Shown here one piece after another: positions 26,680 to 34,805 of a stretch of DNA of 64,000 nucleotides; position 1 is the stretch's first letter, and each line of letters begins with the position of its first letter. Origin of the DNA: Alphaproteobacteria bacterium. Lineage in GTDB: Bacteria > Pseudomonadota > Alphaproteobacteria > Pelagibacterales > Pelagibacteraceae. The notes under the pieces are model-generated. The model had not been told where the DNA came from, ran no database searches, and saw only the letters and a program-made list of their open reading frames with translations. Both the position numbers and the translations under genes were made by a program. Location: assembly GCA_016870175.1 (NCBI GenBank), contig VGCG01000003.1, positions 1 through 64,000 on the forward strand, given 5' to 3'.

Positions 26680-27795
26680 TTATTGTTTTGGGAAATAATC
26701 CTTTAATTCTCCTTCACGATATACATCTGCAGTGCAGCAATGTAACCCGCCACCAAATGCATAAGCATCTCTAAGTTCAACTGGTATTACTTCCATGCCT
26801 AATTTATCTAACTGCTCAGCTTGATAAACTTCACTTTTTTCAACACAAACTGTTTTTGGATCAAGAACTAAAACGTTCATCGACAGCCAAACAGATGAAT
26901 AACATAATGGTGGTGGTTGGTTGTGCGCCGGTTGAGCTGAGTCAACTATTCTCCATCCATTATTTTCAAATAATTTTCTTTGTTCTTTTGGTAAACGTCG
27001 TTGAGGATTATTAATTATTAATCCCTCTTTTATAGGTGTGAAAGTTGCATCTATATGAATTGGATATGGATCTCCAGGAAAATTGACAGCATGAACTCTA
27101 TGGTCTTTGAAATGTCTTTTTAGCCAATCAATACCTTTTAAATTAGTTGTAAAACCGTGTTGGACTACCAAATCTTTTCCAAATCTTAAAACATCAGCTG
27201 CATCAAACAAAGGCTCTTCTTCGGTAGTTACAAAAAACTTTTTTTCTGTCCAATCTAATCTTTTTTGAATCCCAATTTTATCAGATAAATAATCCTTTCG
27301 ATAATCTGCGTCGGTTAATCTTGGTTTTGGAGCAGATTCATGTCTCATGTTGTTGTCTTGATTATAATACATTTTTAATAAAGGCCTATAACATAAGTAC
27401 TCAAACCATCGACAACGATAACTCATCGTAGCTTCTAATATTTCATTTCCCACAGTTAACAAAACATCTCTCGGGGGCATACAGCCAAACATTGTTTCTG
27501 CTCTCCAATCTGGAGTTGATATATTTTGATTAAAATTAATTGGAGTTGGTCGATCAACTTTTATTCCTCTTTTTTTTAACATATTTGCAAAATCATCAAG
27601 TAATTGGTTCGCTTTATCGACTGTGTCCTGAGTTCTTGGTCCAAATTGACCCCTCATGTCTGAGTCCTCTGGAACTTTTGCATCAAGTGCAGGTTCAGGT
27701 GCTGGAATACAGGTTCCATCAGCTTTTCCAACAATCACATGTTTTAACGGATCCCACTCATTCCAACTATTTACAATTTTTTTATTTTCAATCAT
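26680..27795 (-). CDS. Glycine amidinotransferase (AGAT)-like enzyme
   Basis: Homologue of arginine:glycine amidinotransferase, which moves the amidino group of arginine to an amine. Active-site blocks are clear: FDAADVLRFGKDL (Asp, near residue 200), PIHIDATFTPI (His, near 246) and FGGGLHCCTADVYREG (catalytic Cys, near 352), aligning with Asp254, His303 and Cys407 of human AGAT. The N-terminus NEWDPLKHVIVGKADGTCIP also matches. Length 371 equals the mature enzyme. It lies 3 bases after a creatinase gene, pointing to guanidinoacetate/creatine-type substrates; no guanidinoacetate methyltransferase is visible, so the true acceptor is open. Confidence 0.87.
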   Translation of the reverse strand: MIENKKIVNSWNEWDPLKHVIVGKADGTCIPAPEPALDAKVPEDSDMRGQFGPRTQDTVDKANQLLDDFANMLKKRGIKVDRPTPINFNQNISTPDWRAETMFGCMPPRDVLLTVGNEILEATMSYRCRWFEYLCYRPLLKMYYNQDNNMRHESAPKPRLTDADYRKDYLSDKIGIQKRLDWTEKKFFVTTEEEPLFDAADVLRFGKDLVVQHGFTTNLKGIDWLKRHFKDHRVHAVNFPGDPYPIHIDATFTPIKEGLIINNPQRRLPKEQRKLFENNGWRIVDSAQPAHNQPPPLCYSSVWLSMNVLVLDPKTVCVEKSEVYQAEQLDKLGMEVIPVELRDAYAFGGGLHCCTADVYREGELKDYFPKQ

Positions 27796-27798
27796 TTT

Positions 27799-29019
27799 TT
27801 AATTACTTTTAATTATATTGTGTTCGGGACCACAAGGAAATTTTGTAATATTTTCTGCAGTATTTTTTCCAATTATTAATATGTCATGTTCTCGGTATCC
27901 CCCTGCTCCTGGCTTATCCTCAGGGATCATAATCATTGGCTCCATGGATATCACCATGTTTTCCTCCAATACCGTATCAATATCCTCTCTGAGTTCCAAG
28001 CCTGCTTCTCTACCATAAAAATGGGAAAGAACTCCAAATGAATGTCCATAACCAAATGTTCGGTACTGCAAATATCCTAATTCAGCAAACAATTCATTGA
28101 GTTCGCGACAAATATCTGAACATTTAATTCCTGGTTTAATTAATTCTAATCCTCTTTTGTGTACTTTGATATTTGCCTCCCATGCTTTTAAAGAAGCATC
28201 ATCTGCATGATTTAAAAACAAAGTTCTTTCTAAAGCAGTATAATATCCTGAAATCATTGGGAATGTATTTAAAGATAAAATATCTCCTGAGACTAATTTT
28301 CGATTTGTTTTTGGATTATGAGCACCGTCAGTATTAATTCCTGACTGAAACCATACCCATGTATCCATATATTCTGCCCCTGGATAAGTTTTTGCTATTT
28401 CTCTCTCCATTCGATCACGTCCAGCAATAGCTACTTCAATCTCCGTATTTCCTACTCTTACATTTTTTACAATTTCTTCACCTCCAATATCTGCAATTCT
28501 TGCTCCATTTTTTATAATTTCTATTTCTTCATTTGATTTTACCATTCTTAAATTCATCAAATCTTTGGAAACATCACTAAATACTGAAAAAGTAAAAATA
28601 GAACCTATTTTATCTTTCATATCTAAAGTCATATGATCATATTCAAGACCAATATATTTTGGAGGTTGATCTCGACCAATTATTGCAACAATAGCTTTCA
28701 AAAAATTATCTCTCTTCCAATCAGTATAAATTATATTTTCACAATTAGATCTTCGCCATGGTTGACTGGCATCAATGTTCGCTGAGATAGTAGTGATTTT
28801 ATCTTGTGTAACTACACAACCATAGGGTCTACCAAATGAACAATAAATGAAGCCAGTATAATAAGCAATATTATGCATGGAGGTTAAAATAATCATTTCT
28901 ATATTTTTTTTGTTCATAACTACTCTTAGATTATTTATTCTTCGATCATATTCCTGCTTAGTAAAAGGAAGTTTTACTTTTTCTCCATTCTTTAATGTAA
29001 AAAAATCTGGCCGTTCCAT
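27799..29019 (-). CDS. Creatinase (creatine amidinohydrolase)
   Basis: Hydrolyses creatine to sarcosine and urea. It is a pita-bread (M24-fold) enzyme that, unlike aminopeptidases, lacks the metal site. The 406-residue protein follows Pseudomonas creatinase closely throughout: YYTGFIYCSFGRPYGCVVT, ANIDASQPWRRS, FQSGINTDGAHNP (catalytic His near residue 232), RTFGYGHSFG, SMEPMIMIPE and GAGGYREHDILI. The pattern is diagnostic for creatinase rather than Xaa-Pro peptidase. It sits between an EamA permease (8 bases upstream) and the amidinotransferase, so it is likely part of a guanidino-compound operon; the sarcosine product can feed the DAO-type oxidases elsewhere in this window. Confidence 0.92.
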   Translation of the reverse strand: MERPDFFTLKNGEKVKLPFTKQEYDRRINNLRVVMNKKNIEMIILTSMHNIAYYTGFIYCSFGRPYGCVVTQDKITTISANIDASQPWRRSNCENIIYTDWKRDNFLKAIVAIIGRDQPPKYIGLEYDHMTLDMKDKIGSIFTFSVFSDVSKDLMNLRMVKSNEEIEIIKNGARIADIGGEEIVKNVRVGNTEIEVAIAGRDRMEREIAKTYPGAEYMDTWVWFQSGINTDGAHNPKTNRKLVSGDILSLNTFPMISGYYTALERTLFLNHADDASLKAWEANIKVHKRGLELIKPGIKCSDICRELNELFAELGYLQYRTFGYGHSFGVLSHFYGREAGLELREDIDTVLEENMVISMEPMIMIPEDKPGAGGYREHDILIIGKNTAENITKFPCGPEHNIIKSN

Positions 29020-29026
29020 AAATTTT

Positions 29027-29932
29027 TTAATTTAAAGCAATGTATCTTTTGTGCCATTTCATCACAAGACTGTAATAAGTAATAGAAATGAGTAAAAAAA
29101 ACCCTCCTATTATAGTATTGGTTGAAGGTACCTCGTTAATACCAAACCAAGGTAGCCATACCCAAAAAATACCTCCGATTACTTCAGTCAATGATAGTAA
29201 AGTTAATTCTGCAGCAGGAATTGCTTTAGAACCAATTGAATAAAAGATTAAACCTAAACAAACCAAAGTCCCATGCAAAGAAAACAATAGACTATTATGG
29301 CTTGTAGAAAAAAATGACATATCGTTTGCTGAGATCATAACACCTGCAAAGACAAAACAAAACATTCCTGCAAAAGCGACAGTTGTAAATTTCGGAGTCG
29401 CAATTCTCCATCTCAAAGTTACAGAATAAACCGAAAAGCCAATTGATGCAAAAATACCGAAAATTAAACCCATTAATGTCGTCTCTTCAGTATTGTCAAA
29501 CGCAATAATAATTAATCCTAATGTCGCGATAAAAATTGAAATCCAAACATTTAAAGTAATTTTTTCTCCCAAAAATAAAAAAGCGAGCAACGCTGTAAAA
29601 AAAGGCATAGCCGCCAAACAGAGCAAAGTCACCGCAGCGCTTGTATTTGTAATAGAATAAATGAAACATATCATTGCAACTGCTAAACCAGAAGAACCTA
29701 TTAACCCTGATGATCCAATCCTATAATAATTTTTGTAAAAAGTTTTTCCCTCAGTAAAATACAAGTATAAATTCAAAAGAACAAAAATAGTCAATCCGCG
29801 AGTAAAAATATATTGCCATGGTACTAAATGAGGATCTTCCATATATCTTATGGTCAAGGCACCAAACGACCAAAGTAAACCAGCAAATAAAACAATTGGC
29901 GCTGCTATTTTTGGGTCTTTAACTTCAATCAT
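29027..29932 (-). CDS. EamA/DMT-superfamily permease beside creatinase
   Basis: Ten hydrophobic helices in two EamA repeats (about residues 10-140 and 155-290). Family turns are FLGEKITLNVWISIFIA near residue 125 and GGIFWVWLPWFGINEVPSTNTIIGG (in part) near 260. It is the first gene of the permease-creatinase-amidinotransferase run with gaps of 8 and 3 bases, so creatine or a related guanidino compound is the obvious candidate cargo. That is context only; EamA proteins can import or export. Confidence 0.85.
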   Translation of the reverse strand: MIEVKDPKIAAPIVLFAGLLWSFGALTIRYMEDPHLVPWQYIFTRGLTIFVLLNLYLYFTEGKTFYKNYYRIGSSGLIGSSGLAVAMICFIYSITNTSAAVTLLCLAAMPFFTALLAFLFLGEKITLNVWISIFIATLGLIIIAFDNTEETTLMGLIFGIFASIGFSVYSVTLRWRIATPKFTTVAFAGMFCFVFAGVMISANDMSFFSTSHNSLLFSLHGTLVCLGLIFYSIGSKAIPAAELTLLSLTEVIGGIFWVWLPWFGINEVPSTNTIIGGFFLLISITYYSLVMKWHKRYIALN

Positions 29933-29982
29933 TTCGAAGAACTTAGATGTAATTAATTTTAATTCAACAAAAATGAGATTGT

Positions 29983-31224
29983 CTAAATTAAATTATTATT
30001 AGATGAGTTTTGAAAATAACAGTCAATGATTTGACCTTTTTTAAAGTTAGATTTACCAGATGGAAATAATGTCCAAATATTAGAATTAACAAATGATTTT
30101 ATTCTAAAAGATTCCTGCCCCAATAAAACTTCTACTTCTAATTTACCATTATTAGTTGTGCTAATTTTACTTTTAATAAATCGAGTAAAATTTTTCTTTT
30201 TAGTAAAATTATTTTTTAAAATTGCTTTAATTGGTTGCTCTTTTTTTATATTCAGGCAATTTGCTAAATATGGGTATACAAAAAACCTAAAACATGCTGC
30301 TGAGGAAATAGGGTTACCTGGTAACCCAAAAATAACTTTATGTTTACCCTTAATTTTTGCAAATAAAATTGGTTTTCCTGGTCTAATAGCAACACCTTTA
30401 AAATAATTCGAAAGATCAAATTTTTTAATTACACTTGGTATAAAATCAAATTTACCAGCAGAAACTGCTCCTGAAGTAATAATTAAATCAATTTTGTCCT
30501 TAAGCATTTTATCAACATACATTTTAAAAATATTTTCATGGTTATCCTTTAAAATTCCCCCATTAATAAAATTAAATAAAAAATTATTTTTTAAAGAGCC
30601 AATATAATGACTAATAGAGTTTCTTACTTTCCAGACTGGAACATATAAGTTATTAGAAATTTCATTTCCGGTTGAAAAAAATAAGATATTTGGTTTTTTT
30701 TTAACTTTAACCTTATTAATTCCTAGTGTTTTTAAAGCTAAAACATGATTTGGTTGAATTATAGTTCCTTTTGTAAATATCAAATTATTTTTTTTATAAT
30801 CAGATCCTAAAAATCTAACATTATTATTTTTTTTAACTTTCTTATTTATCAAAATGTATTTACTATTTTTTTTATTAGAATAAAAAATAACTTGTTCTAT
30901 TGGAATAATTGTATCTAAACCTTTAGGAATATTGCCCCCAGTCATAATCTCAACTGCATCAAGTTTTTTAATTTTTTTTTTAAAAGGCTTATTCCCAGCG
31001 GCAATTGAACCGATGATCTTAAACTTTTGAGAAAAATTTTTAGTATCTTTCGAACAAACAGCGTAACCATCAAATGCGGCATTATTTGCAGATGGATAAT
31101 TATATTTAGAGCGAACTTCTGCTGCAGCTACTCTATTAATACTCTCTGTGCTATTAATAATCTCATCTTCAATTTTTATTTTTGCTTTATTTAAAATATT
31201 TAAAGATTTTTGATAACTAATCAT
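29983..31224 (-). CDS. moeA: Molybdopterin molybdenumtransferase MoeA
   Basis: Inserts molybdate into adenylylated molybdopterin. The N-terminal part has SANNAAFDGYAVCSKDT and EIMTGGNIPKGLDTIIPIE, both MoeA blocks. The central MoCF domain shows FFSTGNEISN and TSGAVSAGKFDFIP, and GVAIRPGKPILFAKI and FGLPGNPISSAACF come next. Length 413 is normal. The start overlaps the mobA end by 8 bases. Its product serves the formate dehydrogenase encoded just across on the plus strand. Confidence 0.93.
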   Translation of the reverse strand: MISYQKSLNILNKAKIKIEDEIINSTESINRVAAAEVRSKYNYPSANNAAFDGYAVCSKDTKNFSQKFKIIGSIAAGNKPFKKKIKKLDAVEIMTGGNIPKGLDTIIPIEQVIFYSNKKNSKYILINKKVKKNNNVRFLGSDYKKNNLIFTKGTIIQPNHVLALKTLGINKVKVKKKPNILFFSTGNEISNNLYVPVWKVRNSISHYIGSLKNNFLFNFINGGILKDNHENIFKMYVDKMLKDKIDLIITSGAVSAGKFDFIPSVIKKFDLSNYFKGVAIRPGKPILFAKIKGKHKVIFGLPGNPISSAACFRFFVYPYLANCLNIKKEQPIKAILKNNFTKKKNFTRFIKSKISTTNNGKLEVEVLLGQESFRIKSFVNSNIWTLFPSGKSNFKKGQIIDCYFQNSSNNNLI

Positions 31225-31849
31225 TTTTATTTAAAATTTTATTTGCAATTTTTAAATCCTCTTTTGTATTGATGTTAAAAAAAGGATCAAACTTTTCAAA
31301 ATCAATATTAATAACTTTTACGCCGATACTATTAGCCCAAGTCTCAACTTTTCTTTTTCCTTTGTTAATTAAATCATCCTCCAATTGATCCAGTAATTTT
31401 AAAGACCAAAGTCCAAATATGTTATGACGAGTGTTATTAGATTTAATAAAAAAAAGTTTACTATCATGGAATTTAATTTTTTTTAAAAAATCTTGAAGAC
31501 ATTCCTTTTTAAAAAAGGGAGTATCTGTAGGAAACGTATAAATCCATTGAAAATTTTTATTGAACTGTTTTACCCACTTCATAGCAGTTAATACGCCACC
31601 TAGTGGACCTAAATCCTTTTTGAAATCTTTTATTTTTGAAATTTTTTTTGAATTCATATGATCTATTTCATTGTTTGTAATGATTAAAATTTCACTAAAC
31701 TCATCATGAATCTCAGATAAAATATAATCAATTAATATTTTTCCATTTAAAATTACCTGAGATTTATCCAAACCAAATCTTTTAGATTGTCCTCCTGCTA
31801 GCACTACACCTAAAATATTGTTATCATCCATTAATAAAATATAAGACAT
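31217..31849 (-). CDS. mobA: Molybdenum cofactor guanylyltransferase MobA
   Basis: Attaches GMP to the molybdenum cofactor, giving the MGD form used by DMSO-reductase-family enzymes. GVVLAGGQSKRFGLDKSQVIL is the nucleotide-binding signature, and YTFPTDTPFF holds the metal-binding Asp. Length is 210 residues from the ATG at 31849, or 204 from the ATG at 31831, which puts the GG motif nearer the usual position. It is divergent from the formate dehydrogenase operon with only 24 bases between starts, so the promoters overlap. Confidence 0.92.
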   Translation of the reverse strand: MSYILLMDDNNILGVVLAGGQSKRFGLDKSQVILNGKILIDYILSEIHDEFSEILIITNNEIDHMNSKKISKIKDFKKDLGPLGGVLTAMKWVKQFNKNFQWIYTFPTDTPFFKKECLQDFLKKIKFHDSKLFFIKSNNTRHNIFGLWSLKLLDQLEDDLINKGKRKVETWANSIGVKVINIDFEKFDPFFNINTKEDLKIANKILNKND

Positions 31850-31873
31850 TAATAAATGATTTAAACAAATATT

Positions 31874-32272
31874 ATGGATCTAAGAATTTTAGAAATTGCC
31901 GCTAGAACTGAGAATAATAAAATACTCGATAATTATACACACAAATCTAAAAATAAAAATCCAGTTTGTGGCGATGAAATGGAAATTTGCTTATTAGTTG
32001 AAGACAATGTTGTTAAAGATATTGGATATCAATGTAAATCTTGTGTTTATTGTCAGGCTTCTGTGAGTTTAGTGTCAAGAAAAATTAAAAATAAAAAAAT
32101 TGATGAAATTAAGAATTTTATCCATACTGTCGAAAATCTTTTCAATAATGCAAAAGTAAATCTAGACAAAAACTGGGATGATCTTGTTGAGCTTTTTGAT
32201 AAAAAAAATTTATCAAGAAAAGATTGTTTGCTACTGCCACTTAAAACAGTTCTTAAAGCTCTTAAGTTATAA
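31874..32272 (+). CDS. NifU/IscU-like Fe-S scaffold-type protein of the formate dehydrogenase operon
   Basis: Protein of 132 residues with an IscU/NifU-N pattern: NPVCGDEMEICLLV (first Cys plus Asp), YQCKSCVYCQASVSLVS (second Cys region, with two additional Cys) and SRKDCLLLPLKTVLKAL (third Cys). Scaffold proteins of this type hold a 2Fe-2S cluster. It opens the operon with fdhD and the formate dehydrogenase subunits 17 bases downstream, so it may load clusters into the Fe-S-rich dehydrogenase. The sequence is distant from housekeeping IscU. Confidence 0.78.
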   Translation: MDLRILEIAARTENNKILDNYTHKSKNKNPVCGDEMEICLLVEDNVVKDIGYQCKSCVYCQASVSLVSRKIKNKKIDEIKNFIHTVENLFNNAKVNLDKNWDDLVELFDKKNLSRKDCLLLPLKTVLKALKL

Positions 32273-32289
32273 ATGATTAAAACAATTTA

Positions 32290-33132
32290 ATGAATAATAA
32301 ATATAAAGTTTTAAAATTTAAATCTAATAGATTTGAAAAAATTGAAGATTTAATTTCAATAGAGGAGCCATTAGAGATCTCTTTAAAATTTAAGAATGAT
32401 CAAAAATGGGTTACCCAGATTTTATCCATTACTATGAGATCTCCAGGGGATGATAAAGATTTAGTTAGAGGTTTTTTATTTAATGAACAAATTGTTCAAG
32501 ATATTAATCACATAGATTCAATTGAAAGTTTTGGGGATCAAGTTGGTAAATATAAAATTCAAAATAGAATTTTAGTTACATTAAATAATTCTAAAAATGT
32601 AAATATCAATAAAATTAAGAGAGATTTTTTAACTAATTCCTCATGTGGCGTTTGCGGTAAATCATCATTAGACGCACTTGAAATTATAAAAACAAATAAA
32701 ACATTTAGTTCTGAACCAAAGATAACCAAAGAGATAATTATGCAGTCTCCGAGAATTTTGAGAGAAAACCAATCTGAATTTTCTAAAACAGGTGGCATCC
32801 ATGCAAGTGGCCTTTTTAAAAGTAATGGTAGTTTGATAGCACTTAAAGAAGATGTGGGGCGGCACAACGCTCTAGATAAACTCGTGGGACATGTATTAAT
32901 AAAAAATAAATTAGATCCTAAAAATCAATTTATTGCATGCTCGGGCCGACTGAATTTTGAATTAGTTCAAAAAGTCTTGATAACTAATATTGGGATAATG
33001 ATTGGTGTTGGTGCACCGACAAGTTTGGCCATTGATCTTGCTAATAAATTTGATATGACCCTCATAGGATTTGTAAAAGATGATAGTTTTAACATTTATA
33101 CAAATAACCAAAAAGTTATTGTAAACAAATAA
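32290..33132 (+). CDS. fdhD: Formate dehydrogenase accessory sulfurtransferase FdhD
   Basis: Passes sulfur from cysteine desulfurase to the Mo-bis-MGD cofactor, needed for active formate dehydrogenase. The swinging-loop motif TNSSCGVCGKSSLD (CxxC near residue 120) is present, along with GGIHASGLF, KEDVGRHNALDKLVG and SGRLNFELVQK. Length 280 is typical. Gap to the next gene is 17 bases. It supports the reading that the downstream enzyme is a true molybdenum formate dehydrogenase. Confidence 0.94.
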   Translation: MNNKYKVLKFKSNRFEKIEDLISIEEPLEISLKFKNDQKWVTQILSITMRSPGDDKDLVRGFLFNEQIVQDINHIDSIESFGDQVGKYKIQNRILVTLNNSKNVNINKIKRDFLTNSSCGVCGKSSLDALEIIKTNKTFSSEPKITKEIIMQSPRILRENQSEFSKTGGIHASGLFKSNGSLIALKEDVGRHNALDKLVGHVLIKNKLDPKNQFIACSGRLNFELVQKVLITNIGIMIGVGAPTSLAIDLANKFDMTLIGFVKDDSFNIYTNNQKVIVNK

Positions 33133-33149
33133 GCAAAAGAGAAGATTTT

Positions 33150-34805
33150 GTGTCAAAAAACATTAGTAATTTATCGGGAAGAATTGGTTTAAAAAATAAT
33201 TTATTCAAACAAATTTCAGAAAATACTTTAAATAATTCTCCAAAAGATCTTAAAGAAATAGCCAAAGAATTTAATTTGGGTGTTTCTACACTTCATGGTG
33301 CAGAGTCTTTTTATGAATTTTTAAGGCCTTCCCACAGACAAAAGAAGGCATTTGTTTGCAATGGAAGTGCATGTATGTGTGCTGGAACGCAAGAAAAATT
33401 AAAAAACACATTAAAACAAAAACTAGGTGAGGATAAAGTCGGGGAAATGTTTTGCTTAGGCCATTGTTATGAAAATCATGCTTTTCATTATAATGGTGAA
33501 AATTATGCCGGTAAAGATATTGAGAAAATCGATCAAATTTTAAAAGGTGAAGTTTTCCAACAAGATAAATTTTTTTCTAAAAGTTTTGCTACGACAAGTT
33601 TTTTAATGGACGACAAGCTATCTTCTATTAATCAATTCAAAGATCAATTAACTAGATTTTTAAAAGTAGATAAAAAAGAAATAATAAAATCTTTACTGGA
33701 GTCTAATCTTACAGGAAGAGGTGGCGCAGGTTTTCCAACTGGGATGAAATGGGATTTGTGCAGTAAAGCCAGTGGAAATAAAAAATATGTTATTTGCAAT
33801 GCCGACGAGGGCGACTCAGGTGCATTTTCTGATAGATATCTATTAGAAGACCAGCCATTAAAAGTTTTATTTGGTATGGTTATTTGTGGATATGTTATTG
33901 GAAGCAATGAAGGCGTCTTGTACATAAGAGGTGAATATCCCAAATCAATTGAGGCTATCAATGGTTGTATTAATGAACTTAAAAAAACCAATTTAATTGG
34001 AGAAAATATTTTAGGAACCCAATTTTGTTTTGATCTTAATATTTGCATAGGCCAAGGAGCATATATATGTGGTGAGGAAACAGCTTTAATTGCCTCAATA
34101 GAAGGTAGACGAGCCGAGGTAGATGTTCGACCTCCATTTCCTGTTACAGAAGGATTGTATAAAAAACCAACTGTAGTTAATAATGTAGAAACATTAGCTG
34201 CTGCAAGTGGAATTTTAATTAATGGTGCTGAAAAATTCTCAAGAATAGGGAATAAAAAATCAGCCGGTACAAAACTTGTTTGTCTTGATAGTTTTTTTAA
34301 TAATCCTGGTGTTTATGAAATAGACATGGGGACACCTATGAAAAAAATATTTAATGAAATTGGCGGTGGGTACAAAAAACCCATTAAAGCTTTTCAAATA
34401 GGTGGGCCTTTAGGAGGAGTTGTTCCTTTAAATGAAATTGATAATTTAAACTTAGATTTTCAAGAATTTACTTCTAAAGGTTTTATGTTGGGTCACGCAA
34501 GTGTTGTTAGTATTCCAAAAGATTTTTCGATGATTGAGTATATTCATCATTTATTTAAATTTTCTGCAGAAGAGTCGTGTGGTAAATGCTTTCCAGGAAG
34601 ACTTGGATCATATAGAGGTAAAGAAATGTTTGACCAAGCAAAAAATAAAACTGCTAAAATTCCACTAAAATTACTTAACGAATTACTAATTACCATGCAA
34701 AAAGGTTGTTTATGTGCTCTTTGTGGAGCAATCCCTACTCCTATTTTGAATATTCTTAAGTACTTTGGAGATGAAATGAAAAATGATATAGTTAAAGATA
34801 ATTAA
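33150..34805 (+). CDS. NAD-dependent formate dehydrogenase beta subunit (NuoE-NuoF fusion)
   Basis: Diaphorase subunit that passes electrons to NAD+. Residues about 1-140 are a NuoE-like 2Fe-2S domain (FVCNGSACMCAGT and FCLGHCYENHAF supply four Cys), normally a separate gamma subunit. The rest is NuoF-like: GRGGAGFPTGMKWDLC (FMN/NADH site), NADEGDSGAFSDR, GQGAYICGEETALI and the 4Fe-4S ligands SCGKCFPGRLGS with a later Cys in GCLCALCGA. Translation starts at GTG (33150). It overlaps the alpha subunit by one base. Confidence 0.92.
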   Translation: MSKNISNLSGRIGLKNNLFKQISENTLNNSPKDLKEIAKEFNLGVSTLHGAESFYEFLRPSHRQKKAFVCNGSACMCAGTQEKLKNTLKQKLGEDKVGEMFCLGHCYENHAFHYNGENYAGKDIEKIDQILKGEVFQQDKFFSKSFATTSFLMDDKLSSINQFKDQLTRFLKVDKKEIIKSLLESNLTGRGGAGFPTGMKWDLCSKASGNKKYVICNADEGDSGAFSDRYLLEDQPLKVLFGMVICGYVIGSNEGVLYIRGEYPKSIEAINGCINELKKTNLIGENILGTQFCFDLNICIGQGAYICGEETALIASIEGRRAEVDVRPPFPVTEGLYKKPTVVNNVETLAAASGILINGAEKFSRIGNKKSAGTKLVCLDSFFNNPGVYEIDMGTPMKKIFNEIGGGYKKPIKAFQIGGPLGGVVPLNEIDNLNLDFQEFTSKGFMLGHASVVSIPKDFSMIEYIHHLFKFSAEESCGKCFPGRLGSYRGKEMFDQAKNKTAKIPLKLLNELLITMQKGCLCALCGAIPTPILNILKYFGDEMKNDIVKDN

